Numbered from the stretch's first letter, positions 27,166 to 37,104 are shown. The stretch: 64,000 nt of DNA from Alphaproteobacteria bacterium (GCA_024742735.1 JANSXV010000003.1:1-64000); one strand, 5' to 3'. Program-made: numbers and translations. The notes: generated by a model from the letters alone, not told the origin.

Positions 27166-28169
27166 TGGCCCGCATCGGCGATGAGCCGCTCCATGATGGC
27201 TTTCTGCACGTGGAGCCGGTTCTCCGCCTCCTCGATCCCGAGGAATGCATCGGAATCCACGACTGAGTCCGCGATCTTCACATTGCGCCGCATGGGCAGG
27301 CAGTGGCTGACCACGCCTGCGTCGGTCAGCGCCATCTTGGCGTCATCGATCATGAAACCGGCGCCCTTGGCGCGGAACGGCGCCTCGGCGTCCCAGTTTC
27401 CGTAAAACGGCAGCGCGCCCCAGCTCTTGCCATAAACCGCGTGCGCGCCGGAATAGCCTTCCTCCGGGTCGGTCGTGACGGTCAGGCGCGAACCGGCTTC
27501 CGCGCAGAACCGTTCCGCCGCGCTCATGTAGCGCTCGTCGAGGCGGTAGACCTCGTCCGGAATGAGCAGGCGGACATTCATCCCGAATTTCGAGGCGATC
27601 AGCAGGGCCGAGTTCGCCACCGCCGTGTTCAACGGCTTGGGATGGGGGACCCAGGTCAGCAGGAAGTCCTTGCCGCGCACATCTCCGAGCCGGTCCTGAA
27701 GCGCCATCATCAGGGCGAGCTCCTGACAGGGATGGACGATGGTCTCCATGTTGATCACCGGCACGGTGGCGTGTCTGGCGTAGGCCATGATCAGCGGGTC
27801 CTCGCGCTCGGCCGTCCAGTCCTGGAATTTCGGGAAGCACCGGATCGCGATCAGGTCGACGTAGCGCGACAGGACCCGGGCGGCCTCCTTCACGTGCTCT
27901 TCAGGCTCGCCGTCCATGACGGCGCCCTCTTCGATCTCCACCGGCCAGGTCTGACCCCGCGCGTCCAGCACCACGGCATGGCCGCCCAGCTGGTGCACGC
28001 CGATATCAAAGCTGGACCGCGTGCGCAGGGACGGATTGAAGAACATGAGCGCGACCGACTTGCCCTTCAAAGCGTCGCCCGCCGGGCTGTCACGAAACAG
28101 CCGGGCACGGTCGATCATCGCCTGCAGGTCAGGACGGGACCAGTCTTCGGTGGACAGAAAGTGACGCAT
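27162..28169 (-). CDS. argF': N-acetylornithine carbamoyltransferase
   Basis: 335 aa. Carbamoyl phosphate site FFNPSLRTRSSFDIG. The stretch EEGAVMDGEPEEHVKEAARV, then RCFPKFQDW and INMETIVHPCQELA, differ from ordinary ornithine carbamoyltransferase and match the acetylornithine-specific enzyme of Xanthomonas. HCLPMRRNVK is the substrate loop with the Leu-to-Met variant, and ENRLHVQKAIM closes the protein. It makes N-acetylcitrulline rather than citrulline. First gene of the operon; a promoter is expected in 28170-28252. The deacetylase that would act on acetylcitrulline is not in the window. Confidence 0.92.
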   Translation of the reverse strand: MRHFLSTEDWSRPDLQAMIDRARLFRDSPAGDALKGKSVALMFFNPSLRTRSSFDIGVHQLGGHAVVLDARGQTWPVEIEEGAVMDGEPEEHVKEAARVLSRYVDLIAIRCFPKFQDWTAEREDPLIMAYARHATVPVINMETIVHPCQELALMMALQDRLGDVRGKDFLLTWVPHPKPLNTAVANSALLIASKFGMNVRLLIPDEVYRLDERYMSAAERFCAEAGSRLTVTTDPEEGYSGAHAVYGKSWGALPFYGNWDAEAPFRAKGAGFMIDDAKMALTDAGVVSHCLPMRRNVKIADSVVDSDAFLGIEEAENRLHVQKAIMERLIADAGQ

Positions 28170-28252
28170 GGCGGCGCTGCCTTTTGAGCCGGACAGAAAT
28201 CAAGGCGATGGGTGTAATGGCGCGTTTCAGGCTTGGCAAACGCCTTCAATCC

Positions 28253-29728
28253 TTAAGGCGCGGCGTTGGGATCCGGCGCCTGCGCGGTGCGGCGTTCCGG
28301 GCTCACGGCGGCGCCGTCGAGGGCCGCGATCAGCGGAGCGTCCCGGCCATAGACGTCATGGACGAAACGCACCGCGCCGCGATCATCGGTGACGGCGGTG
28401 AAATAAAGGATATGGACCGGGATCTCGTTCTGAAGCCGGACCCTGACCGTGCGCTCGCCGTCAAACGCGGCGTGAACGCGGTCCGGGGTCCAGCCCTCGC
28501 CGGCCAGCGCCCAGACCGCCAGAGCCCGGGGGTCACGCACCCGGACGCACCCTGCAGAATCATCGCGGCGTGACAGCGTGAAGACTTCACGGTGGGGCGT
28601 GTCGTGGATGTAGACATTGTGGACATTGGGAAACAGGAACTTCACCTGCCCCATCGAATTGTTCGGCCCCGGCTCCTGCATCACCCGGAAGCGCCGTCCG
28701 GTCCAGTCCACCGAATAGGCGTCCACCGTGCGCCCGGTATCGAGGTCGACCAGATGGTACCCTTGAGAATAGGCGTAGGCGGGATTGCGCCGGAAGGTCT
28801 CCACCCAGCGCGAGCCCAGCCCCCCGGGGGTGAGCCACCACGGATTGATCTCGATGATGGACATGTCCTCGGAGAAAACCGGGGTGGACGCGTAGCGCGT
28901 TCCGATCTGGGCGTCATGTACGCGCTCGATGCGCCCGCCGCTCCAGGCCTCCAGACGATAATCGGCGATATTGACCCGGATATGCCGGTCGCCCAGATCC
29001 GCCGCCACCCACCGCCATCGCTCCAGGTTGGCGCGCAGCTGATTGATGCGGCGGTCCTCGCCGGCGTTCAGCTCGGCGATGGTGGACGCCCCCGCCCGCC
29101 CGTCTGCGTCCAGATTGCGCCGGGCCTGAAACCGCATCAGCGCACTTTCCAGACGGGCATCGAACGCCTCGCCAGGCCGGCCGGGATCGGTCAGCAGGCC
29201 GAGCTCATAAAGCCGCGCCCGCAACGCATCCACGCGCGGTCCCTGATCTCCAACGCCCAGCGCCGGCCCTCCCGGGATCGGCGCATTGGGCGCAGGCAGG
29301 GTCACGCGGCGCACCAGCTCGGCGCGCAGGGCGGCATAGTCCGGGTGAGCCGGCGCCAGCGCCTCAAAGCTCTCATAGATCGCGCCCTCCTCCCGGGCGC
29401 GGGCGTAGACCGTCATCAGGTCCTGGTCGCGCACTGTGGCGGTCCAGTCCTCGTTCAGGCTGCGCGGATCAACACGGCCGAAGGCGAGATCCTCGGCATA
29501 GGCGAACCAGGCCGACCGGGCGGCCCGGTCACGCTCGCGCCCCGCCGGGAGAGCGCGCAGCACGGCCGGATCGGGATAGTCCGCAGGATCAAGGCCGTGG
29601 GTCCAGGCTTCAGCCAGCGCATCACCCAGAGCGGCGATCTCCGCATCGCTCCACGGCGCGTTGTGCGCGCCCTGCGCATAGGCCGGCGCAGCGATCAGAA
29701 GGCACAGAATGATGGCGGCCAGGCGCAC
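28253..29728 (-). CDS. L,D-transpeptidase, YcbB-like
   Basis: 491 aa, periplasmic. Signal peptide MRLAAIILCLLIAAPAYA. An N-terminal helical scaffold is followed by a peptidoglycan-binding domain (about 175-225, ALRARLYELG to MRFQARRNLDADGRAG) and a YkuD catalytic domain with IHDTPHREVFTLSRRDDSAGCVR. The nucleophile is Cys394. It forms 3-3 cross-links or attaches proteins to peptidoglycan. The C-terminal tail is Pro/Ala-rich. It stands alone, 83 bp upstream of convergent-free space before argF'. Confidence 0.9.
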   Translation of the reverse strand: MRLAAIILCLLIAAPAYAQGAHNAPWSDAEIAALGDALAEAWTHGLDPADYPDPAVLRALPAGRERDRAARSAWFAYAEDLAFGRVDPRSLNEDWTATVRDQDLMTVYARAREEGAIYESFEALAPAHPDYAALRAELVRRVTLPAPNAPIPGGPALGVGDQGPRVDALRARLYELGLLTDPGRPGEAFDARLESALMRFQARRNLDADGRAGASTIAELNAGEDRRINQLRANLERWRWVAADLGDRHIRVNIADYRLEAWSGGRIERVHDAQIGTRYASTPVFSEDMSIIEINPWWLTPGGLGSRWVETFRRNPAYAYSQGYHLVDLDTGRTVDAYSVDWTGRRFRVMQEPGPNNSMGQVKFLFPNVHNVYIHDTPHREVFTLSRRDDSAGCVRVRDPRALAVWALAGEGWTPDRVHAAFDGERTVRVRLQNEIPVHILYFTAVTDDRGAVRFVHDVYGRDAPLIAALDGAAVSPERRTAQAPDPNAAP

Positions 29729-29811
29729 GCGATTCCCCCCGGATAGACGCTTTTCAGACTAGCAAGACTGTTCCGGCCCTGTCATGGCCCGACGTGAAGG
29801 CCCCAAACAAG

Positions 29812-29840
29812 AAAAGCGCCCCGCCGGCGGAGCGGCGGGG
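29812..29840 (-). terminator. Rho-independent terminator for the ferritin-like gene
   Basis: On the - strand CCCCGCCG pairs with CGGCGGGG around a 6-nt loop, followed by CGCTTTTC. It lies about 40 bp past the stop. Confidence 0.82.
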
Positions 29841-29878
29841 TGAGACCAGTCTCGCGAGGGGTTACGAGACCGAGACGT

Positions 29879-30979
29879 CTATTCGGCGTGACCGGCCGCG
29901 CCGTGAGCGGCGACGGCATGGATGTAATCGCGCCGGGCCTTGCCCGCGTCGATCTCCTGGGCCACGCGCACATCGTCATCCTGAAGCGCATCGGGATCGA
30001 GATCGGCGTAATGCATCACGCCCATGTCTTCGTAACATTTACGGATTTTCGGACCCCAGAGCCCGATATCCTTCACGATGGGCACGATGCGCTGGAACAG
30101 CATGGTGCGGTAGAGCTGCACGATCTCGGAGTTCTGGCTGAACTCGTCCAGCTCTTCGGCAGGCAGGCCGAGCACTTCATAGACCTGCTTGCCCCGCGTC
30201 ATGCGGTCCCGCATGAGATAACAGGCCTCCACCAGAAACTCCTCGCGCTCGTCGCGCTCCTTCTGGGTCAGCTGGGGATAGTAATCGCGCAAGCTCACCC
30301 GTCCAAAGGCGACGTGGCGGCTTTCATCTTCCATGACATAAGCGTTGACCATGCGCGCCAGCGGGTTCTGGGCGATGTCGCGGATCGTGCCGAAGGCGGC
30401 GAGCGCCAGGCCCTCGATCACCACCTGCATGGCAAGATAGGTCACGTCCCAGCGGCTGTCGGACAGGGCCTGATTGACCAGCTCCTGCAGCGGGTCGGTC
30501 ATGGGATAGGCGACGCCGAACTTGCCCAGGAGCTTCTTGTACGCCTCCACATGGCGCGCCTCGTCCATGACCTGGGTGGCGGCGTAAAACTTGGAATCAA
30601 GATCCGGCACGGATTGAACGATCTTGGAGGCGGCCAGAAGCGCGGCCTGCTCGCCCTGCAGGAACTGGGAGATGTTCCAGGCCTGGGTGTGGCGGCGCAG
30701 CTCGGCCTTTTCCTTCTTGGTCATCTTGTCCCAGACGGGAGAACCGAAGATCGGCACGGCCTCGTCGGGCATCTCCATGGGATTTTCCGGGTCGAGGTCG
30801 AGCTCCCAGTCGATGCGCTCCAGCGCATCCCACTGCATGTCCTTGCCCTTCTGGTAGAGCCCCATGAGCGTTGTGCGCCCCTCGTCGAAGCGCCAGTCGA
30901 ACACCGACTCGAACTCGTTGGGCACATGCCAGTGCTTGTCGATGTCCGGCATGGGGTAAAGGTCGCGCAGCGCCGTCAT
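29879..30979 (-). CDS. Ferritin-like diiron protein, oxygenase candidate
   Basis: 366 aa. A four-helix bundle with a visible diiron ligand set: Glu110 (LQGEQAAL), Glu140 and His143 (MDEARHVEAY), Glu189 (VVIEGLALAAF), Glu219 and His222 (MEDESRHVAFG). The spacing is like ferritin-like oxygenases of the AurF/acyl-ACP desaturase type rather than storage ferritins. Substrate unknown; a lipid or acyl group is plausible given the desaturase-like gene next door. A perfect 15-bp palindrome lies 78 bp upstream of the start, so it is probably repressor-controlled. A terminator follows. Confidence 0.8.
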   Translation of the reverse strand: MTALRDLYPMPDIDKHWHVPNEFESVFDWRFDEGRTTLMGLYQKGKDMQWDALERIDWELDLDPENPMEMPDEAVPIFGSPVWDKMTKKEKAELRRHTQAWNISQFLQGEQAALLAASKIVQSVPDLDSKFYAATQVMDEARHVEAYKKLLGKFGVAYPMTDPLQELVNQALSDSRWDVTYLAMQVVIEGLALAAFGTIRDIAQNPLARMVNAYVMEDESRHVAFGRVSLRDYYPQLTQKERDEREEFLVEACYLMRDRMTRGKQVYEVLGLPAEELDEFSQNSEIVQLYRTMLFQRIVPIVKDIGLWGPKIRKCYEDMGVMHYADLDPDALQDDDVRVAQEIDAGKARRDYIHAVAAHGAAGHAE

Positions 30980-31056
30980 GGCTCTCCTCCCGTTCGTCGC
31001 ACGGAGCCAGCGAAGCGCTGGCCTCCTGACCGCCGCTCCCCCCGTCTCGTGCGGGT

Positions 31057-31071
31057 GTGAACGGCGTTCAC
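31057..31071. promoter_or_regulatory. Perfect palindrome upstream of the diiron gene
   Basis: GTGAACGGCGTTCAC is perfectly symmetrical about the central G. TGAAC-N-GTTCA type palindromes are common TetR-family operators. It sits 78 bp upstream of the ferritin-like start (30979) and after the stop of the upstream desaturase-like gene. No TetR gene is in the window. Confidence 0.55.
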
Positions 31072-31126
31072 TTTTTGCAGTGTGTTGGGAAATGCCTGTC
31101 AGCGCAAGGGCGAATGGGCCTGCGCG

Positions 31127-32057
<931 letters not shown>

Positions 32058-32065
<8 letters not shown>

Positions 32066-32522
32066 GCACCGCCCCTCCCTTCGCAGCGTCAGCGGCGCCG
32101 GCATACGCCTCAGCTTCAGCCGCCCAGTGCTGGGCGGTTTCTGCGTCGGAGAACCTGAGGGCCGCCGCCGGCAGCGTGTAGTCGTTGAGGCGCAGCGTCA
32201 GGCGCACGCCGTCCCGCTCGATGGACCGCACATCTCCGGGACGCAGGGCCCGCACCGCCGCGCGATCGCCGAGGCAGACCACAAGGCCCAGCCGTTCGCC
32301 GCCCGCCTCCCGCGCCAGAGCCCCGCGCCCATCGGCGGCCAGCGCCACCGGCGCAGCGGCGCGAAAGCCGAATACGCCGTCGGCCAGCGCGGCTGCGGCT
32401 TCGTCCTCGTTGCGCAGGCGTGCGGGCGTCCATCCCCCGATGAGGATGTTGAGGATCACCAACAGCCCGATCGCAAGCGCCGAGGCGCCCACCACCAGAA
32501 TGATCATCACAAGCTCGTCCAT
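32058..32522 (-). CDS. Single-pass membrane protein upstream of hydroxylase
   Basis: 154 aa, not recognised. A membrane helix at residues about 4-27 (VMIILVVGASALAIGLLVIL) is followed by a cytoplasmic domain with several predicted strands, LGLVVCLGDRAAV and RLTLRLNDYTL, that might form a PH-like beta fold. ATG 32522 gives the shortest sensible start. The overlap with the hydroxylase suggests a shared transcript and perhaps a partner role. Confidence 0.6.
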
Positions 32523-32574
32523 GGCGGCAGTGAATTCAAGTTGCTCCGCAGAATCAAGGCCCTGCAAGCGCGGC

Positions 32575-32610
32575 AAAAAAGCGGCCCCGGAGACCGAAGT
32601 CTCCGGGGCC
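32575..32610 (-). terminator. Terminator after third TonB receptor
   Basis: GGCCCCGGAGAC pairs perfectly with GTCTCCGGGGCC around CGAA. On the - strand it is followed by a run of six T. It lies 34 bp past the receptor's stop. Confidence 0.9.
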
Positions 32611-32643
32611 TTTCGTGATCGGTCCTGGAACCGGTCGACGCGG

Positions 32644-35301
32644 CTAGAACCGGGTCCGCAGCGTCAGACCATAGGTCCGCGGCTGGTTCGGATAGGTCGA
32701 GAATGACCCACCCTGCAACGTCGTCGGGAAGCCAGAGGTGTAGTACTCATCCTCATTGAGGTTCCGGGCCCACAAAAGCGCTTCAACGCCGCTATTGAGG
32801 TTCACACCGACCGACGCATTCAGCGTGGCGATCTCGCGAACCAGCTCGGGCGGAAGGTTCTCGCCGATCCGTGATTCCGTTTCGTACTGGAAGTCGCCGC
32901 GGACGAAGACCTCCCCGAAATTCGTGTCACGGCGGTACTCGGCCCCGAAGGAGCCGGAGAACTCGGGGATCCCGGCGACCGGCTCACCCGACAAATCGCC
33001 ACGACCGTCAGCAACACCGTCGTTGAGATCGATGGCGCTGCCCGTCACCACCGGAGCACCCGGGAAGGTGTCATATTCAGCATCCAGCCAGATCCCGGAG
33101 ATGGTCAGGGTCAGCCCTGGAATGGCCGGCGGACGGATACGGCTGTCGAATTCGAAACCGCGCGTGGTCTGCTCACCGGCATTGATCACCGCAAAGCCTG
33201 AACCGAAGAAGACCGAGGACTGGAAGTCTTCAATCACCTGATTGAAGATCGCGACATCAAGCGAACCCCAGTCGAAACGGGTCTTGAAGCCGATCTCGAA
33301 GGTCTCGGTGATCTCCGGACGCGCGAAACGCTGGCTGCCGGCAACGCCGAGGGCTTCAGCCGTGTTCACGACGGTGGGCAGCCCCAGAGCATTGTCCGCA
33401 GCCAGTTCACCCGCCGCACGCAGCGCCGCCACATCGGAGACATTCGGACGAGTGTCCGGCGTCAGATTCCATGATGACGCCTTGAAGCCGCGCGAATAGG
33501 ACACGTACACGTTCGTGCGATCAGTCGCGTCGAACGCGAGACGCAGGGTGTACGGCCAGTCGGAGTCGCTTGTGGTGCCATCCTCAACCGAGTTCGGGAA
33601 GGGCGTCAGCGCGGCGAGCGGCTGAAGGCCGAGTGCAAAGAAATCCAGCAGAGGGTTCGCGAGCGGAAGCCCGGTATTGGGATCGATCACCACACCGCTG
33701 TTCGGATCCAGCACGCCGCCGTTGTTCAGCGCGACCGAGTTGAATGTCGTGGATGCCTGAACGAAGGCGTTGAACACAGCTGGCTGGGCCGTCGCGAACG
33801 CGCCGACCTGAGCCGGGTTATTGGGATCCACGCCAACGCTCTGCAGGAAGCTGCCCAGACCGAGTTCGACCAGGTTCAGGTCAGAGAACGGGTTGGTGCG
33901 GACCACGTTGGTGAAATCGACTTCCTTGTTGGCTTCAAAGTACGCCAGCCCGGCTGTCAGAACGAGGCGATCGGTCAGGTTGAAGTCCACCTGGCCGAAG
34001 AGCTGGAACTGCTCGTCGGACTGCTCGGCGGTGAAGCGCGTGCCCCCCCCGGCGGCGTAGAACGTATTGGGAGCAAACCCGAGCGGCGTTTCGAAGGCCG
34101 CGAGGGCGCCGCCGGTCAGGATGTCGACATAAGCACGCGCGTCGGAGCCATAAATACGCGCGTCTTCGACTGTCATGTCTTCGTTGGAGTAATAGAGGCC
34201 GAGCAGATAGAAGGCCCGCTCATTCCAGTCGCCGGTCAGACGGAACTCCTGACTGAACGTGTCGACGTCAAGACCACGAACATTCTCGCCAAGGAGCGAG
34301 AGCGTCGTGAAATCGCCTTCGTAGTCCACGAAATCATCGTACATGCGGTAGGCGGTGATCGAGCTCAGCGTCATGCTGGGGCTCAGCGACCAGTCCGCCT
34401 GAAGGGAGACGCCGGAATTTTCAATCTGGTTCTCGTTCGCGAAATCCGTGGCGATCTGATAGTTGAACCCGGCTCCAGCCGACGTCTGTCCACCAAGCAG
34501 GCCGCGGATCGCCGGGCCCGCCGGTCCGTCAATGGGACGGTCGGTGCCGCAGCACTGCTCATCGATCGAGTCGTAGTCCGCGATCAGACGCAGTTCGAGA
34601 TTGTCAGTGGGAAGCATGAGCAACTGACCGCGAACGGCCCAGCGATCACGATTGTTGAAGTCACCGCCGGCGCCGACATTCTCGAAATAGCCGTCGCGCT
34701 GGTTGACGCTCCCGGACAGGGAGAACGCGACATTCTCGGAAATCGGGCCGGTGACGGAGCCCCGCACGATCACCTGATTGAAGTTGCCGATCGTACCCTC
34801 GATCACGCCGCCAGGTTCGAACTGGGGCTCCTGGGTGACGATGCTCACCACGCCCGCGGTCGCATTCTTGCCGAACAGCGTAGACTGCGGTCCACGCAGC
34901 ACCTCGACCCGCTCGACCCCCATGAGGTCGGAGATCGCGGTGCCGGCGCGGCTGCGGAAAACGCCGTCGATATAAACCGCCACGGAGGGCTCGATGCCCG
35001 GGTTGTTCGCGCCGTTGCCCTGACCGCGGATGATGAACGTCGCGTTCGAGCTCCGCTCAAGCTGGCTGACGCGAAGCGCAGGAACGACGGACTGCAGATC
35101 GAGTGCGTCCAGAATCTGGGCGTCCTGAATTTCTTCAGCCTGCACGACGGAGACCGCAATCGGGACTTCCTGCAGGGTCTGTTCACGCTTCTGCGCGGTG
35201 ACGGTGATGACGTCAGGCTGTTGAGCCCAGGCGCCGGTGGTGACAAGGCCTGCGGCCAGAGCCGACGCGCCAAGCGCGGCTGCTTTAATGGATCGCTTCA
35301 T
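32644..35301 (-). CDS. TonB-dependent receptor, third copy, different subfamily
   Basis: 885 aa. Signal peptide MKRSIKAAALGASALAAGLV with cleavage after AWA. A TonB-box-like DVITVTAQKREQTLQEVPIA begins the plug (VIIRGQGNGANNPG, VYIDGVFRSRAG, VEVLRGPQSTLFGKNATAG), and the barrel closes with YGLTLRTRF. No carboxypeptidase-like N-terminal domain, so it is distinct from the paired receptors. The plug resembles the sphingomonad-type siderophore or polymer receptors. Ligand unknown. Single gene with its own terminator. Confidence 0.93.
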   Translation of the reverse strand: MKRSIKAAALGASALAAGLVTTGAWAQQPDVITVTAQKREQTLQEVPIAVSVVQAEEIQDAQILDALDLQSVVPALRVSQLERSSNATFIIRGQGNGANNPGIEPSVAVYIDGVFRSRAGTAISDLMGVERVEVLRGPQSTLFGKNATAGVVSIVTQEPQFEPGGVIEGTIGNFNQVIVRGSVTGPISENVAFSLSGSVNQRDGYFENVGAGGDFNNRDRWAVRGQLLMLPTDNLELRLIADYDSIDEQCCGTDRPIDGPAGPAIRGLLGGQTSAGAGFNYQIATDFANENQIENSGVSLQADWSLSPSMTLSSITAYRMYDDFVDYEGDFTTLSLLGENVRGLDVDTFSQEFRLTGDWNERAFYLLGLYYSNEDMTVEDARIYGSDARAYVDILTGGALAAFETPLGFAPNTFYAAGGGTRFTAEQSDEQFQLFGQVDFNLTDRLVLTAGLAYFEANKEVDFTNVVRTNPFSDLNLVELGLGSFLQSVGVDPNNPAQVGAFATAQPAVFNAFVQASTTFNSVALNNGGVLDPNSGVVIDPNTGLPLANPLLDFFALGLQPLAALTPFPNSVEDGTTSDSDWPYTLRLAFDATDRTNVYVSYSRGFKASSWNLTPDTRPNVSDVAALRAAGELAADNALGLPTVVNTAEALGVAGSQRFARPEITETFEIGFKTRFDWGSLDVAIFNQVIEDFQSSVFFGSGFAVINAGEQTTRGFEFDSRIRPPAIPGLTLTISGIWLDAEYDTFPGAPVVTGSAIDLNDGVADGRGDLSGEPVAGIPEFSGSFGAEYRRDTNFGEVFVRGDFQYETESRIGENLPPELVREIATLNASVGVNLNSGVEALLWARNLNEDEYYTSGFPTTLQGGSFSTYPNQPRTYGLTLRTRF

Positions 35302-35619
35302 CGGGCTTCCTCCCCCTTATATGTTCGGCGGCGCAACATTTTCGCAGCTGCTTTTCCGCGCTGAGATCAAGTCTATGCCGTATTCTTCGTATTTGTCATG
35401 CAAACTTAGTTGGCGCCCGGTTAACCGTGGCGTTCAGGTCACACGTCGGTCAAACATGAGCGGTTTTGACGCAGCGAGGCCGTTAACCATTAACAAGTCG
35501 TTACTTTTGGAGAAGGCTGCGCTCAGGACAGCCTGAGGGGGGTGTCTGCCATTAACTCAGGCGCACGGTGCGGGCCGGACCGGGCACGCCGTGCAGCCGA
35601 ACACCCGGGGGGAGACTCT
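35302..35619. other. 318-bp divergent intergenic region
   Basis: It lies between the third TonB receptor (-) and the YETV-repeat protein (+). TTAACCAT at 35483-35490 and TTAACCGT at 35421 resemble half-sites of the cell-cycle regulator CtrA (consensus half TTAACCAT). One TTGTCAT at 35395 has no partner. No ORF is convincing. Confidence 0.45.
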
Positions 35620-36612
35620 ATGCTTCGCAAACTGCTTACAGGATCAGCCTGCCTGAGCGCCGTGCTCGGCGCCTCAGCGGCCGCACAGACGCCGCATCCC
35701 ATCCAGGCGCCGACAGACTTGCCGGACGCCCAGATCGGTCAATGCTATCAGTTCGTGCGTCTCGACGCCGAATACGAAACCGTCATGCAGACCATCGTCG
35801 TCGCTGACGAGTACGAGATATTCGACGTCACCGATCCGCGCCTTGAACGTCGCCAGCGCAGCTATGTGTCCAGAGAAGCCGGCATGCGTTACCGCGTGAC
35901 CGAGCCGGTGTACGAGACCGTCACCGAGCAGGTCCAGGTCCGTCCCGGTTATGTGCGCTATGAAGTCACGCCGGCCCAGACCCGCACGGTCGCCGAGCGC
36001 GTGCTCGTCCGCGAAGCCCGCATGGTGTGGCGCAGGGGCTATGTGGACGGAGCCCGGCAGGTCCGCCATGACCCCGAGACTGGCGAGATCTGGTGCCTTG
36101 TGGAGGAACCGGCCCAGTACGAGACCGTTCACCGCACCCTCGTGACCCAGAACGCCCAGCTGCGCGAAGTGCCCGTGGAGCCTCAGTACGAGACCATTTC
36201 GCGCGACGTTCTGGTGCGGCCCGCGACCGTCGAGGAAGTGCCCATTCCCGCACAGCACGCCAGCTACGACATTCAGGTCCTTACTGAAGAGGGCGGTGTT
36301 CACCGCCGCACCTCGCAGCGCCGGACCCAGCAGGTCGCGCGCCACGAGCTGGTCTCTGGCGAGCGCTTTGAATGGCGGCTCGTGGATTGCGCCGATATCG
36401 ACATTCCTGACCACCCCGGGGCCCGGCCTCCCGCGCCGAGCGTTCACGGGGCGGCCCCTCAGAGCGGCATGCGGATCCGTCATGTCCCGCAGGGCGACGA
36501 TCCTCACGGAGATGCCGACTATGACGAGCGGGATTCGACGCCGGTCGCGTCACTGAACACCCGCACCCTGCACCCCGGGGCGCCGTCGCGGCGGAGCTCC
36601 GGCCGGCGCTGA
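35620..36612 (+). CDS. Exported YETV-repeat protein
   Basis: 330 aa from ATG 35620. Signal peptide MLRKLLTGSACLSAVLGASA with cleavage after AAA. The mature part opens with GQCYQFV and carries imperfect repeats of about 25-30 residues with a Y-E-T-V-x-(E/R) core: YETVMQTIVV, YETVTEQVQVRPGY, YETVHRTLV, YETISRDVLVRP. GEIWCLVEEPAQYETV and FEWRLVDC give two more Cys. From memory these marks occur in alphaproteobacterial proteins that also carry a peptidoglycan-binding domain. Here that domain is missing and the protein ends in a Pro/His/Arg-rich tail. Probably an envelope beta-repeat protein. Confidence 0.65.
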   Translation: MLRKLLTGSACLSAVLGASAAAQTPHPIQAPTDLPDAQIGQCYQFVRLDAEYETVMQTIVVADEYEIFDVTDPRLERRQRSYVSREAGMRYRVTEPVYETVTEQVQVRPGYVRYEVTPAQTRTVAERVLVREARMVWRRGYVDGARQVRHDPETGEIWCLVEEPAQYETVHRTLVTQNAQLREVPVEPQYETISRDVLVRPATVEEVPIPAQHASYDIQVLTEEGGVHRRTSQRRTQQVARHELVSGERFEWRLVDCADIDIPDHPGARPPAPSVHGAAPQSGMRIRHVPQGDDPHGDADYDERDSTPVASLNTRTLHPGAPSRRSSGRR

Positions 36613-36631
36613 CGGCTCAAGCCTGAGATAG

Positions 36632-36661
36632 GGCCGGCGCAGTCAGGCTGCGCCGGCCTTA
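36632..36661 (+). terminator. Hairpin between convergent genes
   Basis: GGCCGGCGCAG pairs with CTGCGCCGGCC around a 5-nt loop, followed by TTATTGTT. It begins 20 bp past the YETV gene's stop and overlaps the last codons of the convergent membrane protein. Confidence 0.82.
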
Positions 36662-37104
36662 TTGTTGCGCGGACCGGGCGTGAGCGCCGCAAACGTGAAG
36701 CCCGCCAGCAGTCCCGCCAGAATCTGAGCGGCGAATCCTGCAGAGGTTCGAGCGCCGGCGATAAGCTGGACGCCGAAGAAGACCTGCTCCATGGCCAGCA
36801 GCATCACGCCCATGGCCACGAGGCCGGCGGCGGCGAAAACCAGCGTACGCGGCAGAGGCGTGACCCGGTGCACAAGCGCGCTCGCCAGAAACGCGACAAG
36901 CAGGGCGAGCGCGATGAAGGCCCCATAAAGCGGCGCCAGACCCGCGAGATCGGCGAGGATCATGCCGGCCGCCTCGCCTGCGCCGATCCGGGCCCCGACA
37001 CCGGACAGGGCGGCCAGGACAAACACGCTCTGCAGCACAGTCGCCAGCACGGTGAGCACGAAGACCGCGGCGATGAATGCGCCCAGCACCTTGAAAAAGC
37101 CCAT
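36643..37104 (-). CDS. Four-helix membrane protein, unknown
   Basis: 153 aa. Four hydrophobic segments at about residues 6-30, 45-73, 85-107 and 117-142. Unknown family; similar small proteins are common in Hyphomonadaceae. ATG 37104 lies divergent from the sugar dehydrogenase gene. Confidence 0.62.
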   Translation of the reverse strand: MGFFKVLGAFIAAVFVLTVLATVLQSVFVLAALSGVGARIGAGEAAGMILADLAGLAPLYGAFIALALLVAFLASALVHRVTPLPRTLVFAAAGLVAMGVMLLAMEQVFFGVQLIAGARTSAGFAAQILAGLLAGFTFAALTPGPRNNKAGAA

